This document shows positions 35,461 through 44,962 of a stretch of 64,000 nt of DNA, one piece after another. Each line of letters opens with the position of its first letter. The stretch's first letter is position 1. The notes beneath the pieces were generated by a model. It worked only from the letters and a program-made list of their open reading frames with translations. It made no database searches and had not been told where the DNA came from. The position numbers and the translations under genes were made by a program. The DNA lies in NCBI GenBank assembly GCA_002490705.1, contig DKUO01000044.1, positions 1 through 64,000 of the forward strand, read 5' to 3'. This DNA is from Lachnospiraceae bacterium UBA7202 (lineage in GTDB: Bacteria; Bacillota; Clostridia; Lachnospirales; Lachnospiraceae).

Positions 35461-38400
35461 ATGGGGATGGATAAAAAGCTGGCGTTTCAGGTTTTGGAGA
35501 TTGCGGAGACAAAGGAGGAGGACAGAATCCGGCAAAGATATCTGTCTTTACTAAAGGATACGAATCCAGAGGATGATCCGGAGGGATTTAAACGTCTGCG
35601 CGAGGCTTACGAGGAGGCCCTGCGTTTTGCAGCGGAGCGTGAAAAAGAGGCGGAGGAGGAACCGCAGGGAGAAGTGGGCCTTTGGATGAAACGGGTGCGG
35701 GAGACCTATCGGGACATCTTCCTGCGCAGGGATAGCAATGTCTGGAAGACGCTTTTTGAGGATACGGTCTGTGTCGGTTTCGATACGTTTCTGGATGCCC
35801 GCAAACAGCTTCTCTCTTTCCTCTCCGGGCATTCCTTCCTCCCGCGCACGGTCTGGGAGCTGTTGGATCAGACGTTTCATGTACTGGATGATTTCGACGC
35901 GTTGAAGGAGGAGTTCCATGTAAATTTCCTGCGGCATATCGAATATCATGTCAATACCGATGATTTCCTCGATTACGGTCTGTTTGAGGCGCAGGCGGAT
36001 TACGGGCCGGAGGACGACGAGGCGGTCGATCATTATATCATAGAATTTTTTGAGATCAGGAATAAGTTGGAGGATGGAGAGACAGAGGGCGTCGAACAGG
36101 CGCTTGAGGACTTGACAAGGCACGGGCTATATCATCCCTATGAGGAAGTGGAGCGGCTGCGGCTGTATATCAGACAGGAGGAGCGTGGGAAAGGCAAAGA
36201 AGAAGCGGAAAGTCTTCTTGCACGTTACCCGGAGGACAGCTACGTGCAGATTTGGACGGGCAAGGTTTTCAGCGACGCCGGGGACGAGGAGAGAGGGTTT
36301 GCCCTCTGGGAGTCGGTTCTTGAAAAGGAGCCGGAATATTATATGGCAAGGTATTTTGCTCTGGGCTATCTGATGCGGCAGGAGCGGTGGTATCAGGCGG
36401 GAAAATATATCAATGAACTGCTCAAGGTGAACAGTCAGGACGGGGAACTGCGGGAGCAGTTGAATGAGATTAACCGAGGGCTTGTGCCGTTGGTGCAGGC
36501 CGCATACGAAAAGGGAGAGGGATTTGAAGATCTGACGGCAGAGGAGCTGCCTCTCTTTCTGGGCCGCAGGCTCTATAACATGGAACGGTTTGAGGAGGTC
36601 ATGGAGCTTTTAGAGAAGGACCCGATCCTGTCAAAAAAGGAGGAGGGAAGCCTTAATCTGAAAACGTGGACGCTTTACCGGCTGGAGCGGTACGAGGAGG
36701 CGGTGCCCGTCTTTCGGGAATATCTGACCTGTCTGGAGGGGATTACCGATGAGGCGGAGAGGGCTGCCAAGATGGCGCAGGCTCACCGTATGCTGGGCGT
36801 CTGTTTGTTTGATATGGGAAACCGCGAGGAGGGAGAGCGGGAGACGCGGACTGCCATGGAGATAGAGACGGACGAGAGAAATCGTCTTGACTGCAAGGCA
36901 TATCTGGCAAGGAAGTATCTTTCTTTTGAGGAATACGAAAGGGCAGTGGAGGAGTGCGACGAGATCCTTGCGGTGGATGAGGATTACTATCCCGCTTATT
37001 TGACGAGACAGGAGGCATGTTATAATCTGAGACGGGGGCAGCAGGTGGTGGACGACTACTATCGCGCCATTGCGCTTTATCCGGGATATGACAGACCCTA
37101 TCTCTATGCGGCTATGATTTTTTACAATTACAGTCAGTATAAGGATGCCATGGGCGTCATAGAAAAAGCCCGGGAGAACAAGGTGGAATTCTCCAGGAAG
37201 CTTTGCTTTCAGGAGGCGAAGATCCGGCGGATGCTGGCGGAGAGCGCGGAGGAGAGACAGGAAGTCATGGAGCTTCTGGACGCCCTCCTCTATGCCACGG
37301 AAGGGGAGGACGGACAGCCGAAGGAGGACGATGCACGGCAGGACGATCAACTTGACCGGGCGGAACTGATCTTTGAGAAAGGTCTTGTCTTTGAAGCGGA
37401 CGAGAAGATGGAGGATGCCGTTGCTTTGGTACAAGAGGCTTTGAAGCTGGATCCGCAAAGACCCTATTACCATCTGGTGCTGGGCAATCTGCTGCGGGAT
37501 ATGCAAAACTATGCCGAATCGTTGAAGGAATACGAGGTGGTGGAGCAGAATTATCATCACGAGGAGTTTTACTTCGGTATGGGCGTCTGCCATGAGGAGG
37601 CAAAGAATTGGACGAAGGCCATCTATTATTATGAGAAAGCGGTGGAGCAGGATGAGTTTTACCGTGATACCAATCACAGGCTGTACCGGGGGTATTTGAA
37701 GAAATACAACAGAACGTGGAGAAAAGCGGATTATGATGCGGCTCTTTTCTATATCAATAAGCAGTTGGAGGTGACGAACAACAGACCATACCGTCTCTGG
37801 GACAGGGCGTATCTGTACAGCGACGGTATGGAGATAGAGAAATCGCTGGCGGATTACAGAGAGGTTTTGGAAACCGTCGAAAAAGCGGACCGGTATATTA
37901 TTCTGGAGAACATCGGCTTTGTCTATAAGGACGACAGGCAGTTTGAAAAGGCCTATACATTCTTTCAACAGGCAGTGGAGGAGATGGGGAAGAAGGACGC
38001 CTCCGCGAAAGGATACAGCGGCATGGCGGAATGTATGAAGAGTGCGGGAAACTATGAGAAAGCCATTGCAAGCTGCCGCGCCGGACTGGCTGTTTTCCCG
38101 AAGGACGGGGAGCTGTGGGAGAAGCTGTCTGACTGCTACGAGGAGACAGGGCGCTATAAAGAAGCCCTTGCGGTGACAGAAGAGTGGTGCGCGCAGACGG
38201 GAAAGACCGTGGAGTATTATAATCAGGTTGCCTTTCTTCTTGTGAAGATGGGAAAGATAAAGGAGGGCCTTCGGTGCTATGAGGATGCAAAGAAGGAGCT
38301 GATCAAAAATGCCGCCGATAAGGAGGAACTGGCAAAGCTGTATGAGAAGTGGGGAAACCGCTTTGACAGTATTGCCGACTTTGCGGCCGCAGCGGATATG

Positions 38401-38955
38401 TACCGGGACGCTGCCGTTCTCTATCGGGAAAATTGGGATAAACACAATGTTGAGTGCAAGTTTGTCAAAGACTGCTATATGACAAGCAATCACGCGCAGG
38501 CGGCAAAGCATGCGGAAAAGATATTGGAGATTTTCAAGGAGAGAGGCGCCACATTGGAGGATTATATGTCGTATCCCGGTTATGAGCCGATCCGTATGGG
38601 CTGGGTGGCGTGGATAGAACTTGCCCTGGGAAATAAGGAGAAGGCGAAAGGGTATTTCGAGAAGATGGAGCAGATCAGGCCCTGTGCCGGGTGCAGTCAT
38701 CAGAAATGCTTTGAATCTTCGCTGTGGCTGGCATTTTATTATTATTCTGAGGGGGATTATGAGAAGGCGGCGGCGCTGCTTGCGGAGACTTTGAAGAGAA
38801 ATCCCGAAGAGCAGACGGCAGAGTATCTTTTGCAGAAAATACGGAATCCTATGGGAGAAAACGGCTTTTCGCCCAAAACGGATGGGCAGACGCGGCACGC
38901 AGAACAGAAGCAGGGATTTATGTCGAAACTGTTGCACAGAAAACCTCATAAATAG
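35461..38955 (+). CDS. large TPR protein with J-domain-like N-terminus
   Basis: A 1164-residue cytoplasmic protein. The first about 60 residues resemble a J domain (EIAETKEEDRIRQRYLSLL … PEGFKRLREAYEEALR), but where HPD should lie the sequence reads NPEDDP, so it is not a canonical J domain. The rest (about 230–1130) is almost wholly tetratricopeptide-type helices, with repeated YxxAIxxYxxAI patterns and acidic stretches. It is followed 25 bases later by an HscC-type Hsp70, so it probably is that chaperone's client adaptor or co-chaperone. Starts at 35461 or 35467 are both possible. Client unknown. Confidence 0.75.
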   Translation: MGMDKKLAFQVLEIAETKEEDRIRQRYLSLLKDTNPEDDPEGFKRLREAYEEALRFAAEREKEAEEEPQGEVGLWMKRVRETYRDIFLRRDSNVWKTLFEDTVCVGFDTFLDARKQLLSFLSGHSFLPRTVWELLDQTFHVLDDFDALKEEFHVNFLRHIEYHVNTDDFLDYGLFEAQADYGPEDDEAVDHYIIEFFEIRNKLEDGETEGVEQALEDLTRHGLYHPYEEVERLRLYIRQEERGKGKEEAESLLARYPEDSYVQIWTGKVFSDAGDEERGFALWESVLEKEPEYYMARYFALGYLMRQERWYQAGKYINELLKVNSQDGELREQLNEINRGLVPLVQAAYEKGEGFEDLTAEELPLFLGRRLYNMERFEEVMELLEKDPILSKKEEGSLNLKTWTLYRLERYEEAVPVFREYLTCLEGITDEAERAAKMAQAHRMLGVCLFDMGNREEGERETRTAMEIETDERNRLDCKAYLARKYLSFEEYERAVEECDEILAVDEDYYPAYLTRQEACYNLRRGQQVVDDYYRAIALYPGYDRPYLYAAMIFYNYSQYKDAMGVIEKARENKVEFSRKLCFQEAKIRRMLAESAEERQEVMELLDALLYATEGEDGQPKEDDARQDDQLDRAELIFEKGLVFEADEKMEDAVALVQEALKLDPQRPYYHLVLGNLLRDMQNYAESLKEYEVVEQNYHHEEFYFGMGVCHEEAKNWTKAIYYYEKAVEQDEFYRDTNHRLYRGYLKKYNRTWRKADYDAALFYINKQLEVTNNRPYRLWDRAYLYSDGMEIEKSLADYREVLETVEKADRYIILENIGFVYKDDRQFEKAYTFFQQAVEEMGKKDASAKGYSGMAECMKSAGNYEKAIASCRAGLAVFPKDGELWEKLSDCYEETGRYKEALAVTEEWCAQTGKTVEYYNQVAFLLVKMGKIKEGLRCYEDAKKELIKNAADKEELAKLYEKWGNRFDSIADFAAAADMYRDAAVLYRENWDKHNVECKFVKDCYMTSNHAQAAKHAEKILEIFKERGATLEDYMSYPGYEPIRMGWVAWIELALGNKEKAKGYFEKMEQIRPCAGCSHQKCFESSLWLAFYYYSEGDYEKAAALLAETLKRNPEEQTAEYLLQKIRNPMGENGFSPKTDGQTRHAEQKQGFMSKLLHRKPHK

Positions 38956-38980
38956 AAAGAACGAAGGGATTTGATGGATC

Positions 38981-40672
38981 ATGATTATCGGAATTGACTT
39001 GGGAACTACGAACAGTCTGGCGGCCTATTTCACGGAAGAAGGGCCGAAGATCATACCGAACCGTCTGGGCAGGAGGCTGACGCCCTCCGTGGTGAGCATG
39101 GATGAGGAGGAGCAGATTTATGTGGGCGATCTGGCGGTGGAGAGGGGCCTTCTCTATCCCGGAAGCACGGCCTCCGTCTTCAAGCGGGATATGGGCAGTG
39201 GCAGAAAATTTAATCTGCTGCATAAATCGTTTACTGCGGAGGAGCTCTCCTCCTTCGTGCTTCGCGCATTGAAAGAGGATGCGGAGAGCTTTCTGGGAGA
39301 GCCGGTGACGGAGGCGGTGATCAGCGTGCCCGCTTATTTCAATGATGAGAGACGGCGGGCCACAAGAAGAGCCGGGGAGCTGGCAGGGCTTAAGGTGGAG
39401 CGGATTATCAGCGAGCCTACGGCGGCGGCCATTGCCTACGGCCTGTATCAAAGTCAGGGGCATATGCGGTTTTTGGTCTTTGATTTGGGAGGCGGCACCT
39501 TTGATGTGTCTGTTCTGGAGCGGATCGACCAGATTTTGGAGGTGCGCGCCGTGGCGGGAGACAATTTCCTCGGCGGAGAGGATTTCACGGCGGTACTGGA
39601 GGAAATGTTTTTTGAAAAATATCCTCAGTTTGACAGACTGACGCTGGACGCCAAAACCCTGCGCCATATTCATAAGCAGGCGGACAAGTGTAAGATTGGC
39701 TTTTCAGAGGGGAAGACTTCTGTCATGGAGTGTAAGATCGGGGAGGAGGTATACTCCTATCCGGTGGAGCTGACTGCCTATGAACATGCCTGCGAGGAGT
39801 TGCTTGACAAGATCAGGCAGCCCGTGCGGCGCAGCCTTTCCGATGCGCATATCCGACTCGCCGATATCGACAAGGTGGTGCTGGTGGGCGGAGCCACCAA
39901 GAGTCCCGTGATCAGGCGGTTTGTCAGCAAACTTTTTCGGGCGATCCCGGATACCAATATCAATCCTGACGAGGCGGTGGCCCTTGGCGCGGCCATACAG
40001 GGCGCCATGAAGGAGCGAAACGAGGCGATCAAGGAGGTGATCCTTACAGACGTCTGTCCCTTCACGCTGGGCACGGAGGTGGTCAGGGAGTGGGAGCGCG
40101 GCATTTATGAAAACGGCGTGTTCTGCCCCATTATTGAGAGAAATACCATCATACCGGCCAGCCGGACAGAGAGGCTCTATACGGTTCGGGATAACCAGAC
40201 GAAGATCCGGGTCAATGTCTTACAGGGGGAGAGCCGGTTTGCCAAAAATAATCTCTCGCTGGGAGAACTGAATATCGAGGTGCCGGCTGCGCCCGCCGGG
40301 GAAGAGCCCGTGGATGTGACCTATACCTACGATATCAATTCCATTCTGGAGGTGGAGGTGAAGGTGGTGTCCACCGGAAAGAAGGAAAAGCAGATTTTCG
40401 GCGGCAAGAATGCTGACATGACGCCGGAGGAGATCAGGGAGCGGTTTGAGACACTGTCCTACTTAAAGATTCACCCGAGAGACAGGGAGGAAAACAAGTA
40501 TCTTCTGCTCATGGGGGAGCGGATCTACGAGGAGAGTCTGGGAGATAAGCGTTACCGCATCGAGCAGGAGCTCCACAAATTTGAGCAGGCTCTTGATTCC
40601 TACGAGCCCGGTGCGATTGAGAAAGCGAAAGAGGAATTTCGGGAGTTTTTAAAGGATTTGGAAGAGTTCTGA
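38981..40672 (+). CDS. Hsp70-family chaperone, HscC-like
   Basis: A 563-residue Hsp70 homologue, shorter than DnaK (about 610–640). The ATPase domain has IGIDLGTTNS, the VPAYFND block, FDLGGGTFDVS and LVGGATKSPVIR; then a beta-sandwich substrate domain and a shortened helical end (about 470–563) without the EEVD-like or disordered DnaK tail. This matches the HscC subgroup. It lies in one unit with the upstream TPR/J-like gene and the downstream hflX (spacing 25 and 14 bases). Likely a specialised chaperone for a narrow client set. Confidence 0.88.
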   Translation: MIIGIDLGTTNSLAAYFTEEGPKIIPNRLGRRLTPSVVSMDEEEQIYVGDLAVERGLLYPGSTASVFKRDMGSGRKFNLLHKSFTAEELSSFVLRALKEDAESFLGEPVTEAVISVPAYFNDERRRATRRAGELAGLKVERIISEPTAAAIAYGLYQSQGHMRFLVFDLGGGTFDVSVLERIDQILEVRAVAGDNFLGGEDFTAVLEEMFFEKYPQFDRLTLDAKTLRHIHKQADKCKIGFSEGKTSVMECKIGEEVYSYPVELTAYEHACEELLDKIRQPVRRSLSDAHIRLADIDKVVLVGGATKSPVIRRFVSKLFRAIPDTNINPDEAVALGAAIQGAMKERNEAIKEVILTDVCPFTLGTEVVREWERGIYENGVFCPIIERNTIIPASRTERLYTVRDNQTKIRVNVLQGESRFAKNNLSLGELNIEVPAAPAGEEPVDVTYTYDINSILEVEVKVVSTGKKEKQIFGGKNADMTPEEIRERFETLSYLKIHPRDREENKYLLLMGERIYEESLGDKRYRIEQELHKFEQALDSYEPGAIEKAKEEFREFLKDLEEF

Positions 40673-40686
40673 ATATGGAGGAAATT

Positions 40687-42000
40687 ATGGAACGGGTGCT
40701 GTTGGTTGGGGCAAATTTAAATGACGGAGAAGACTACCTGACCTCGCTGGAGGAGCTTGGCGCGCTGGCCGAGGCCTGCGACATGGAGGTGGCGGGGAGA
40801 GTCTGCCAGACGCTGGAGACAGTGCATAAGGCGTTCTACATCGGCACGGGCAAGGTGGATGAGGTGAAGGCTCTGGCGCAGGAATGTGAGGCGGACGTCA
40901 TTATTTTCGACAATTCTCTTTCGCCCATGCAGATGCGAAATCTACAGGAGCGGCTGGAGAAGCCGATCTTGGACAGAAGCGCCCTGATTTTGGATATCTT
41001 TGCGAACAGAGCCCGTTCCAGAGAGGCCAAGCTGCAAGTGGAGACGGCCAGACTACAGTACATGCTGCCGAGGCTGGTAGGGCTTCATGCGGCGCTTTCA
41101 AGACAGGGCGGCGCCAGTGGGTCCATGAGTAACCGCGGCGCTGGGGAGAAAAAGCTGGAACTGGACAGGCGTGTGTTGGAACAGCGCCTTGCGGAGCTTC
41201 GCAGGGAATTAAAGGAAGTGGGAAACGAGCGCGAAACCCAGAGAAAGCGGCGGACGAAGTCGGGACTTCCGAGGGTAGCGTTAGTGGGTTATACCAATGC
41301 GGGAAAATCTACGTTGCTGAACGCCATGCTGGACCTTTACGGTGAGGAGGATGCGGAGGGGCAGGAGCGGCACGTTTTTGAGAAGGATATGCTCTTTGCC
41401 ACGCTGGACACCACGGTCCGCAAGATTGCGCCGGAGGATCACCATGCCTTCCTTTTGTCGGACACGGTAGGGTTTATCCACAAGCTGCCCCACAATCTGG
41501 TGGAGGCGTTTCATTCTACGCTGGAGGAGGCCAGAGAAGCGGACCTTCTGTTACAGGTGGTGGATTACAGTGACGAGCACTATAAGGAGCAGATTGCCGT
41601 CACAAACCAGACGCTTAAAAAACTGGGGGCTGAGGGGATTCCCATGCTCTATCTCTACAACAAATCGGATCTGGTATCTCCCGACGATGTACCCGGTCTC
41701 TCCGGCGTGGAACCGGGGAAACTCACGGAGCATCTGCCCGTGGTGACGGACGCCGGCATTTATCTGTCCGCGAAAAAGAGGATCGGGATGGAGGAGCTGA
41801 TCGCCCTGATCGAGAAAAAACTCTCCGGCGGCTACCGGGAGTGTACGCTGCTCATTCCTTTTACGGACGGCAGGGCGGTGTCCTATCTAAATGAAAACGC
41901 GGTGGTGTATGAGACGGAGTATCTGGAAAACGGCGTGCGGATGCGGGTGAACTGTAGGCAGGAAGACTATGGGTATTATGAGAAGTATTTGGAGGGGTAG
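40687..42000 (+). CDS. hflX: ribosome-associated GTPase HflX
   Basis: A GTPase of about 437 residues that binds 50S subunits and helps split or rescue stalled ribosomes under stress. The HflX N-terminal domain (GTGKVDEV, FDNSLSPMQMRNLQ) and the Arg-rich coiled linker with the GxG(E)K(L)E block (GAGEKKLELDRR) precede the G domain. That domain has P-loop VGYTNAGKST (about residue 200), DTVGFI (G3) and NKSD (G4). ATG at 40687 is preferred because GGAGG is 5 bases upstream; ATG 40675 would overlap the site. Confidence 0.95.
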   Translation: MERVLLVGANLNDGEDYLTSLEELGALAEACDMEVAGRVCQTLETVHKAFYIGTGKVDEVKALAQECEADVIIFDNSLSPMQMRNLQERLEKPILDRSALILDIFANRARSREAKLQVETARLQYMLPRLVGLHAALSRQGGASGSMSNRGAGEKKLELDRRVLEQRLAELRRELKEVGNERETQRKRRTKSGLPRVALVGYTNAGKSTLLNAMLDLYGEEDAEGQERHVFEKDMLFATLDTTVRKIAPEDHHAFLLSDTVGFIHKLPHNLVEAFHSTLEEAREADLLLQVVDYSDEHYKEQIAVTNQTLKKLGAEGIPMLYLYNKSDLVSPDDVPGLSGVEPGKLTEHLPVVTDAGIYLSAKKRIGMEELIALIEKKLSGGYRECTLLIPFTDGRAVSYLNENAVVYETEYLENGVRMRVNCRQEDYGYYEKYLEG

Positions 42001-42023
42001 GCCGGGAAGAGAACAGCACCGCT

Positions 42024-42431
42024 TTAGGGGATCGGAAGATCCATCCAGTCAAAATGGTCAATAAGGAAGGCGGTTATCCGCCTGCCCAGCAAGAAGCAGG
42101 GATTTAAAATATCATAATATCCGAGGAGGAGATTCCAGAGGAGGCCGATACCCACGCCTAAAAAGGCGTAGATACAGTCAGTGAGGAGCTTTTTCGCGCC
42201 GCTCCTTTCTTTCAGGCATAACGCGATGCGCAGAAAAAGGGCTATCAAGACGCTCAACGGAATAAAAAACAGCAGGACGGAGGTTCCGTTTTGGCCGGCT
42301 TCGTTATATACCAGTGTCACACCTCCGAAACCGCCCCAGCCATGCCACATTATCTCTATTAAGATGCCGCTTTCTATGAGGGTCAAAATAGCAAAGCACA
42401 GAATAATGATTATGTAACGTTTCTTTTTCAT
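42024..42431 (-). CDS. small membrane protein, unknown function
   Basis: A 135-residue protein with three to four hydrophobic segments (about 6–28, 50–70, 85–108 and a weaker one near 115), a basic N-terminus and no recognised motif. AGAGGT lies about 8–11 bases before the ATG and a TATAAT -10 lies further upstream on the same strand, which supports expression. It is convergent with hflX and divergent from the hydratase gene. No function is offered. Confidence 0.65.
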   Translation of the reverse strand: MKKKRYIIIILCFAILTLIESGILIEIMWHGWGGFGGVTLVYNEAGQNGTSVLLFFIPLSVLIALFLRIALCLKERSGAKKLLTDCIYAFLGVGIGLLWNLLLGYYDILNPCFLLGRRITAFLIDHFDWMDLPIP

Positions 42432-42499
42432 AATGGAATACCTCTTATCTGAGAACTACTGTTGGTTTCAGCAGACTGTGAGCCGATTTCTCAGACACC

Positions 42500-42528
42500 A
42501 TTATAATCTATTTCGGAAGGGATTGCCA
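42500..42528 (-). promoter_or_regulatory. possible promoter of the small membrane protein gene
   Basis: Perfect TATAAT on the minus strand (42500–42505) with a weak TGGCAA -35 at 17-base spacing. Confidence 0.4.
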
Positions 42529-42537
42529 TGAAATTCA

Positions 42538-42566
42538 TTGCGCCCGCGGCCTTTATCCTTTATAAT
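42538..42566 (+). promoter_or_regulatory. promoter of the aconitase-family hydratase gene
   Basis: TTGCGC (42538–42543), exactly 17 bases, perfect TATAAT (42561–42566), about 60 bases before the start codon. Confidence 0.65.
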
Positions 42567-42628
42567 AATAATTTAGACAGTAATAAACTGGAAAATGTTT
42601 GAACAAATACTAGAATATGGAGGACAAT

Positions 42629-44926
42629 ATGATTCAATTGACACAGGGCGGCGCTTATCTGCTGAACGGCACGGAAATCGTGGAAGACAGCGCGGATGCG
42701 GCGGCGCAGATTAAGAATAAGACGGGCCGGGAGGTATCCAAAGACGAGGCGGCGAAGAACACGATCGCCTACGGCATTTTGGAGAAACACAATACGTCCG
42801 GCAATATGGACAAGCTGAAAATTAAATTTGATAAGCTCACCTCCCACGATATCACATTCGTGGGAATCATTCAGACGGCGAGGGCTTCAGGGCTTACGAA
42901 ATTCCCGATTCCCTATGTGCTCACCAACTGCCACAATTCCCTGTGTGCGGTGGGCGGCACGATCAATGAGGATGATCACATGTTTGGCCTTACCTGCGCG
43001 AAGCGGTACGGCGGCGTCTATGTACCGCCTCATCAGGCGGTGATCCACCAGTATGCGAGAGAGATGCTTGCAGGCGGCGGCAGGATGATTCTCGGTTCCG
43101 ATTCCCATACCAGATACGGGGCTCTCGGCACGATGGCTATGGGCGAGGGCGGCCCGGAACTTGTGAAGCAGCTCCTGTCCCAGACCTACGATATCAATAT
43201 GCCCGGCGTGGTGGGCGTATACCTGACGGGCGAACCCGTGAAGGGCGTAGGCCCGCAGGATGTGGCCTTAGCGATCATCGGCGCGGTGTTTGGCAACGGC
43301 TATGTCAAAAATAAAGTGATGGAGTTTGTAGGGCCGGGCGTGTCTGCCCTGAGTGCGGATTTCCGTATCGGTATCGACGTGATGACCACGGAGACTACCT
43401 GCCTGTCCTCCATCTGGCGGACGGATGAAGAAATCAGGGAATTTTATGATATCCATGGCAGAACAGAGGAGTATCAGGAGTTAAATCCGGGTGAGATTAC
43501 CTATTATGACGGCATGATCACGGTTGATCTTTCGAAGATCCGCCCCATGATCGCCATGCCCTTCCATCCCAGCAATACCTATACCATTGACGAGGTGAAC
43601 GCCAATTTGAAGGATGTGCTCCACGACGTGGAGGAGCGGGCGAAGGTGAGCCTGGACGGCGCAGTACCGTACTCGCTGCAGGACAAGGTAAAAGACGGCA
43701 AGTTTATGGTAGATCAGGGTATCATTGCGGGCTGTGCAGGCGGCGGATTTGAAAATATCTGTGCGGCGGCTGACATTCTCAGGGGCTCTTACATCGGCTC
43801 GGATGGCTTTACCTTAAGCGTCTATCCGGCTTCCATGCCGGTTTATATGGAACTGATCAAAAACGGCTGTGCGGCGGCGATTTTGGAGACGGGTGCGGTG
43901 CTTAAAACCGCGTTTTGCGGCCCCTGTTTTGGCGCGGGGGACACGCCGGCGAACAATGCCTTCAGTATCAGGCATTCCACGAGAAACTTCCCCAACAGGG
44001 AGGGGTCGAAATTGCAGAACGGCCAGATTTCTTCTGTGGCACTCATGGACGCCAGATCCATTGCGGCGACGGCGGCGAACAAAGGTGTGCTCACACCGGC
44101 TACTGAGTTTGACGGGGAAATCGGGAAATACCAGTATCATTTTGACGCAAATATTTATAAGAATCGTGTTTTTGATTCCAAGGGCGTGGCGGATGAGAGC
44201 GTGGAGATTCAGTTCGGGCCAAACATTAAGGACTGGCCGGCGATGGGAGAATTGCCTGAGAATCTGGTATTGCGGGTTGTGTCGGAGATTCACGATCCCG
44301 TTACGACCACGGACGAGCTGATTCCCTCCGGTGAGACGTCCTCCTACCGTTCCAATCCGCTGGGACTGGCGGAATTTACGCTTTCCAGAAAGGACCCCGA
44401 ATATGTGGGCAGGGCGAAAGACATTCAGAGAGCGGAGAAAGCGAGAATGCAGGGGGAACACCCCTGTCAGGCACATCCTGATGTAAAGCCGGTGATGGGC
44501 GTGATCAAGAAGACCTTTGAACAGGTTTCCCACGAGAATACGGGATTCGGCTCCACCATCTTTGCGGTGAAGCCGGGCGACGGTTCTGCCAGAGAACAGG
44601 CGGCCAGCTGTCAGAAGGTGCTTGGCGGCTGGGCGAATATTGCCAATGAGTATGCCACGAAGAGATACCGCTCTAATCTGATTAACTGGGGAATGCTGCC
44701 GTTTTTGATTGAGGAGGGGGAGCTGCCTTTTGGCAATCTGGATTATCTGTTCTTCCCGGGTATCCGAAAGGCGGTGGAAGAGAAGGCGGAGAAAATAGAG
44801 GCTTATAAGGTATCGGTACAGGAGGGAACGCTTACGCCGTTTACTTTGACGCTTGGCGAATTGACGGACGAGGAGAGGCAGATCATTTTGAAAGGCTGTC
44901 TGATCAATTACAACAGGGTTGACTAA
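42629..44926 (+). CDS. aconitase-superfamily hydratase (YbhJ-like)
   Basis: A 765-residue protein related to aconitase and to Escherichia coli YbhJ, a putative hydratase. It keeps the substrate-binding LGSDSHTRYG block and Fe-S cysteines in AGCAGGGFEN and CGPCFGAGD, so a 4Fe-4S cluster is likely. The C-terminal swivel-like part includes EYATKRYRSNLINWGMLPF. The physiological substrate of this branch is not established and it is not citrate/isocitrate aconitase by sequence layout. ATG 42629 has GGAGG 5 bases upstream; ATG 42617 would overlap it. Single-gene unit. Confidence 0.85.
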   Translation: MIQLTQGGAYLLNGTEIVEDSADAAAQIKNKTGREVSKDEAAKNTIAYGILEKHNTSGNMDKLKIKFDKLTSHDITFVGIIQTARASGLTKFPIPYVLTNCHNSLCAVGGTINEDDHMFGLTCAKRYGGVYVPPHQAVIHQYAREMLAGGGRMILGSDSHTRYGALGTMAMGEGGPELVKQLLSQTYDINMPGVVGVYLTGEPVKGVGPQDVALAIIGAVFGNGYVKNKVMEFVGPGVSALSADFRIGIDVMTTETTCLSSIWRTDEEIREFYDIHGRTEEYQELNPGEITYYDGMITVDLSKIRPMIAMPFHPSNTYTIDEVNANLKDVLHDVEERAKVSLDGAVPYSLQDKVKDGKFMVDQGIIAGCAGGGFENICAAADILRGSYIGSDGFTLSVYPASMPVYMELIKNGCAAAILETGAVLKTAFCGPCFGAGDTPANNAFSIRHSTRNFPNREGSKLQNGQISSVALMDARSIAATAANKGVLTPATEFDGEIGKYQYHFDANIYKNRVFDSKGVADESVEIQFGPNIKDWPAMGELPENLVLRVVSEIHDPVTTTDELIPSGETSSYRSNPLGLAEFTLSRKDPEYVGRAKDIQRAEKARMQGEHPCQAHPDVKPVMGVIKKTFEQVSHENTGFGSTIFAVKPGDGSAREQAASCQKVLGGWANIANEYATKRYRSNLINWGMLPFLIEEGELPFGNLDYLFFPGIRKAVEEKAEKIEAYKVSVQEGTLTPFTLTLGELTDEERQIILKGCLINYNRVD

Positions 44927-44962
44927 AAATGACTGCAATGGTCAAAATAGTATTGGGGTATT

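Noticed and set aside
36631..38982. A 783-codon minus-strand frame under the TPR gene.
   Set aside because: The plus-strand frame has recognisable TPR repeats and a terminator-flanked context; the antisense frame has no motif or start signal.
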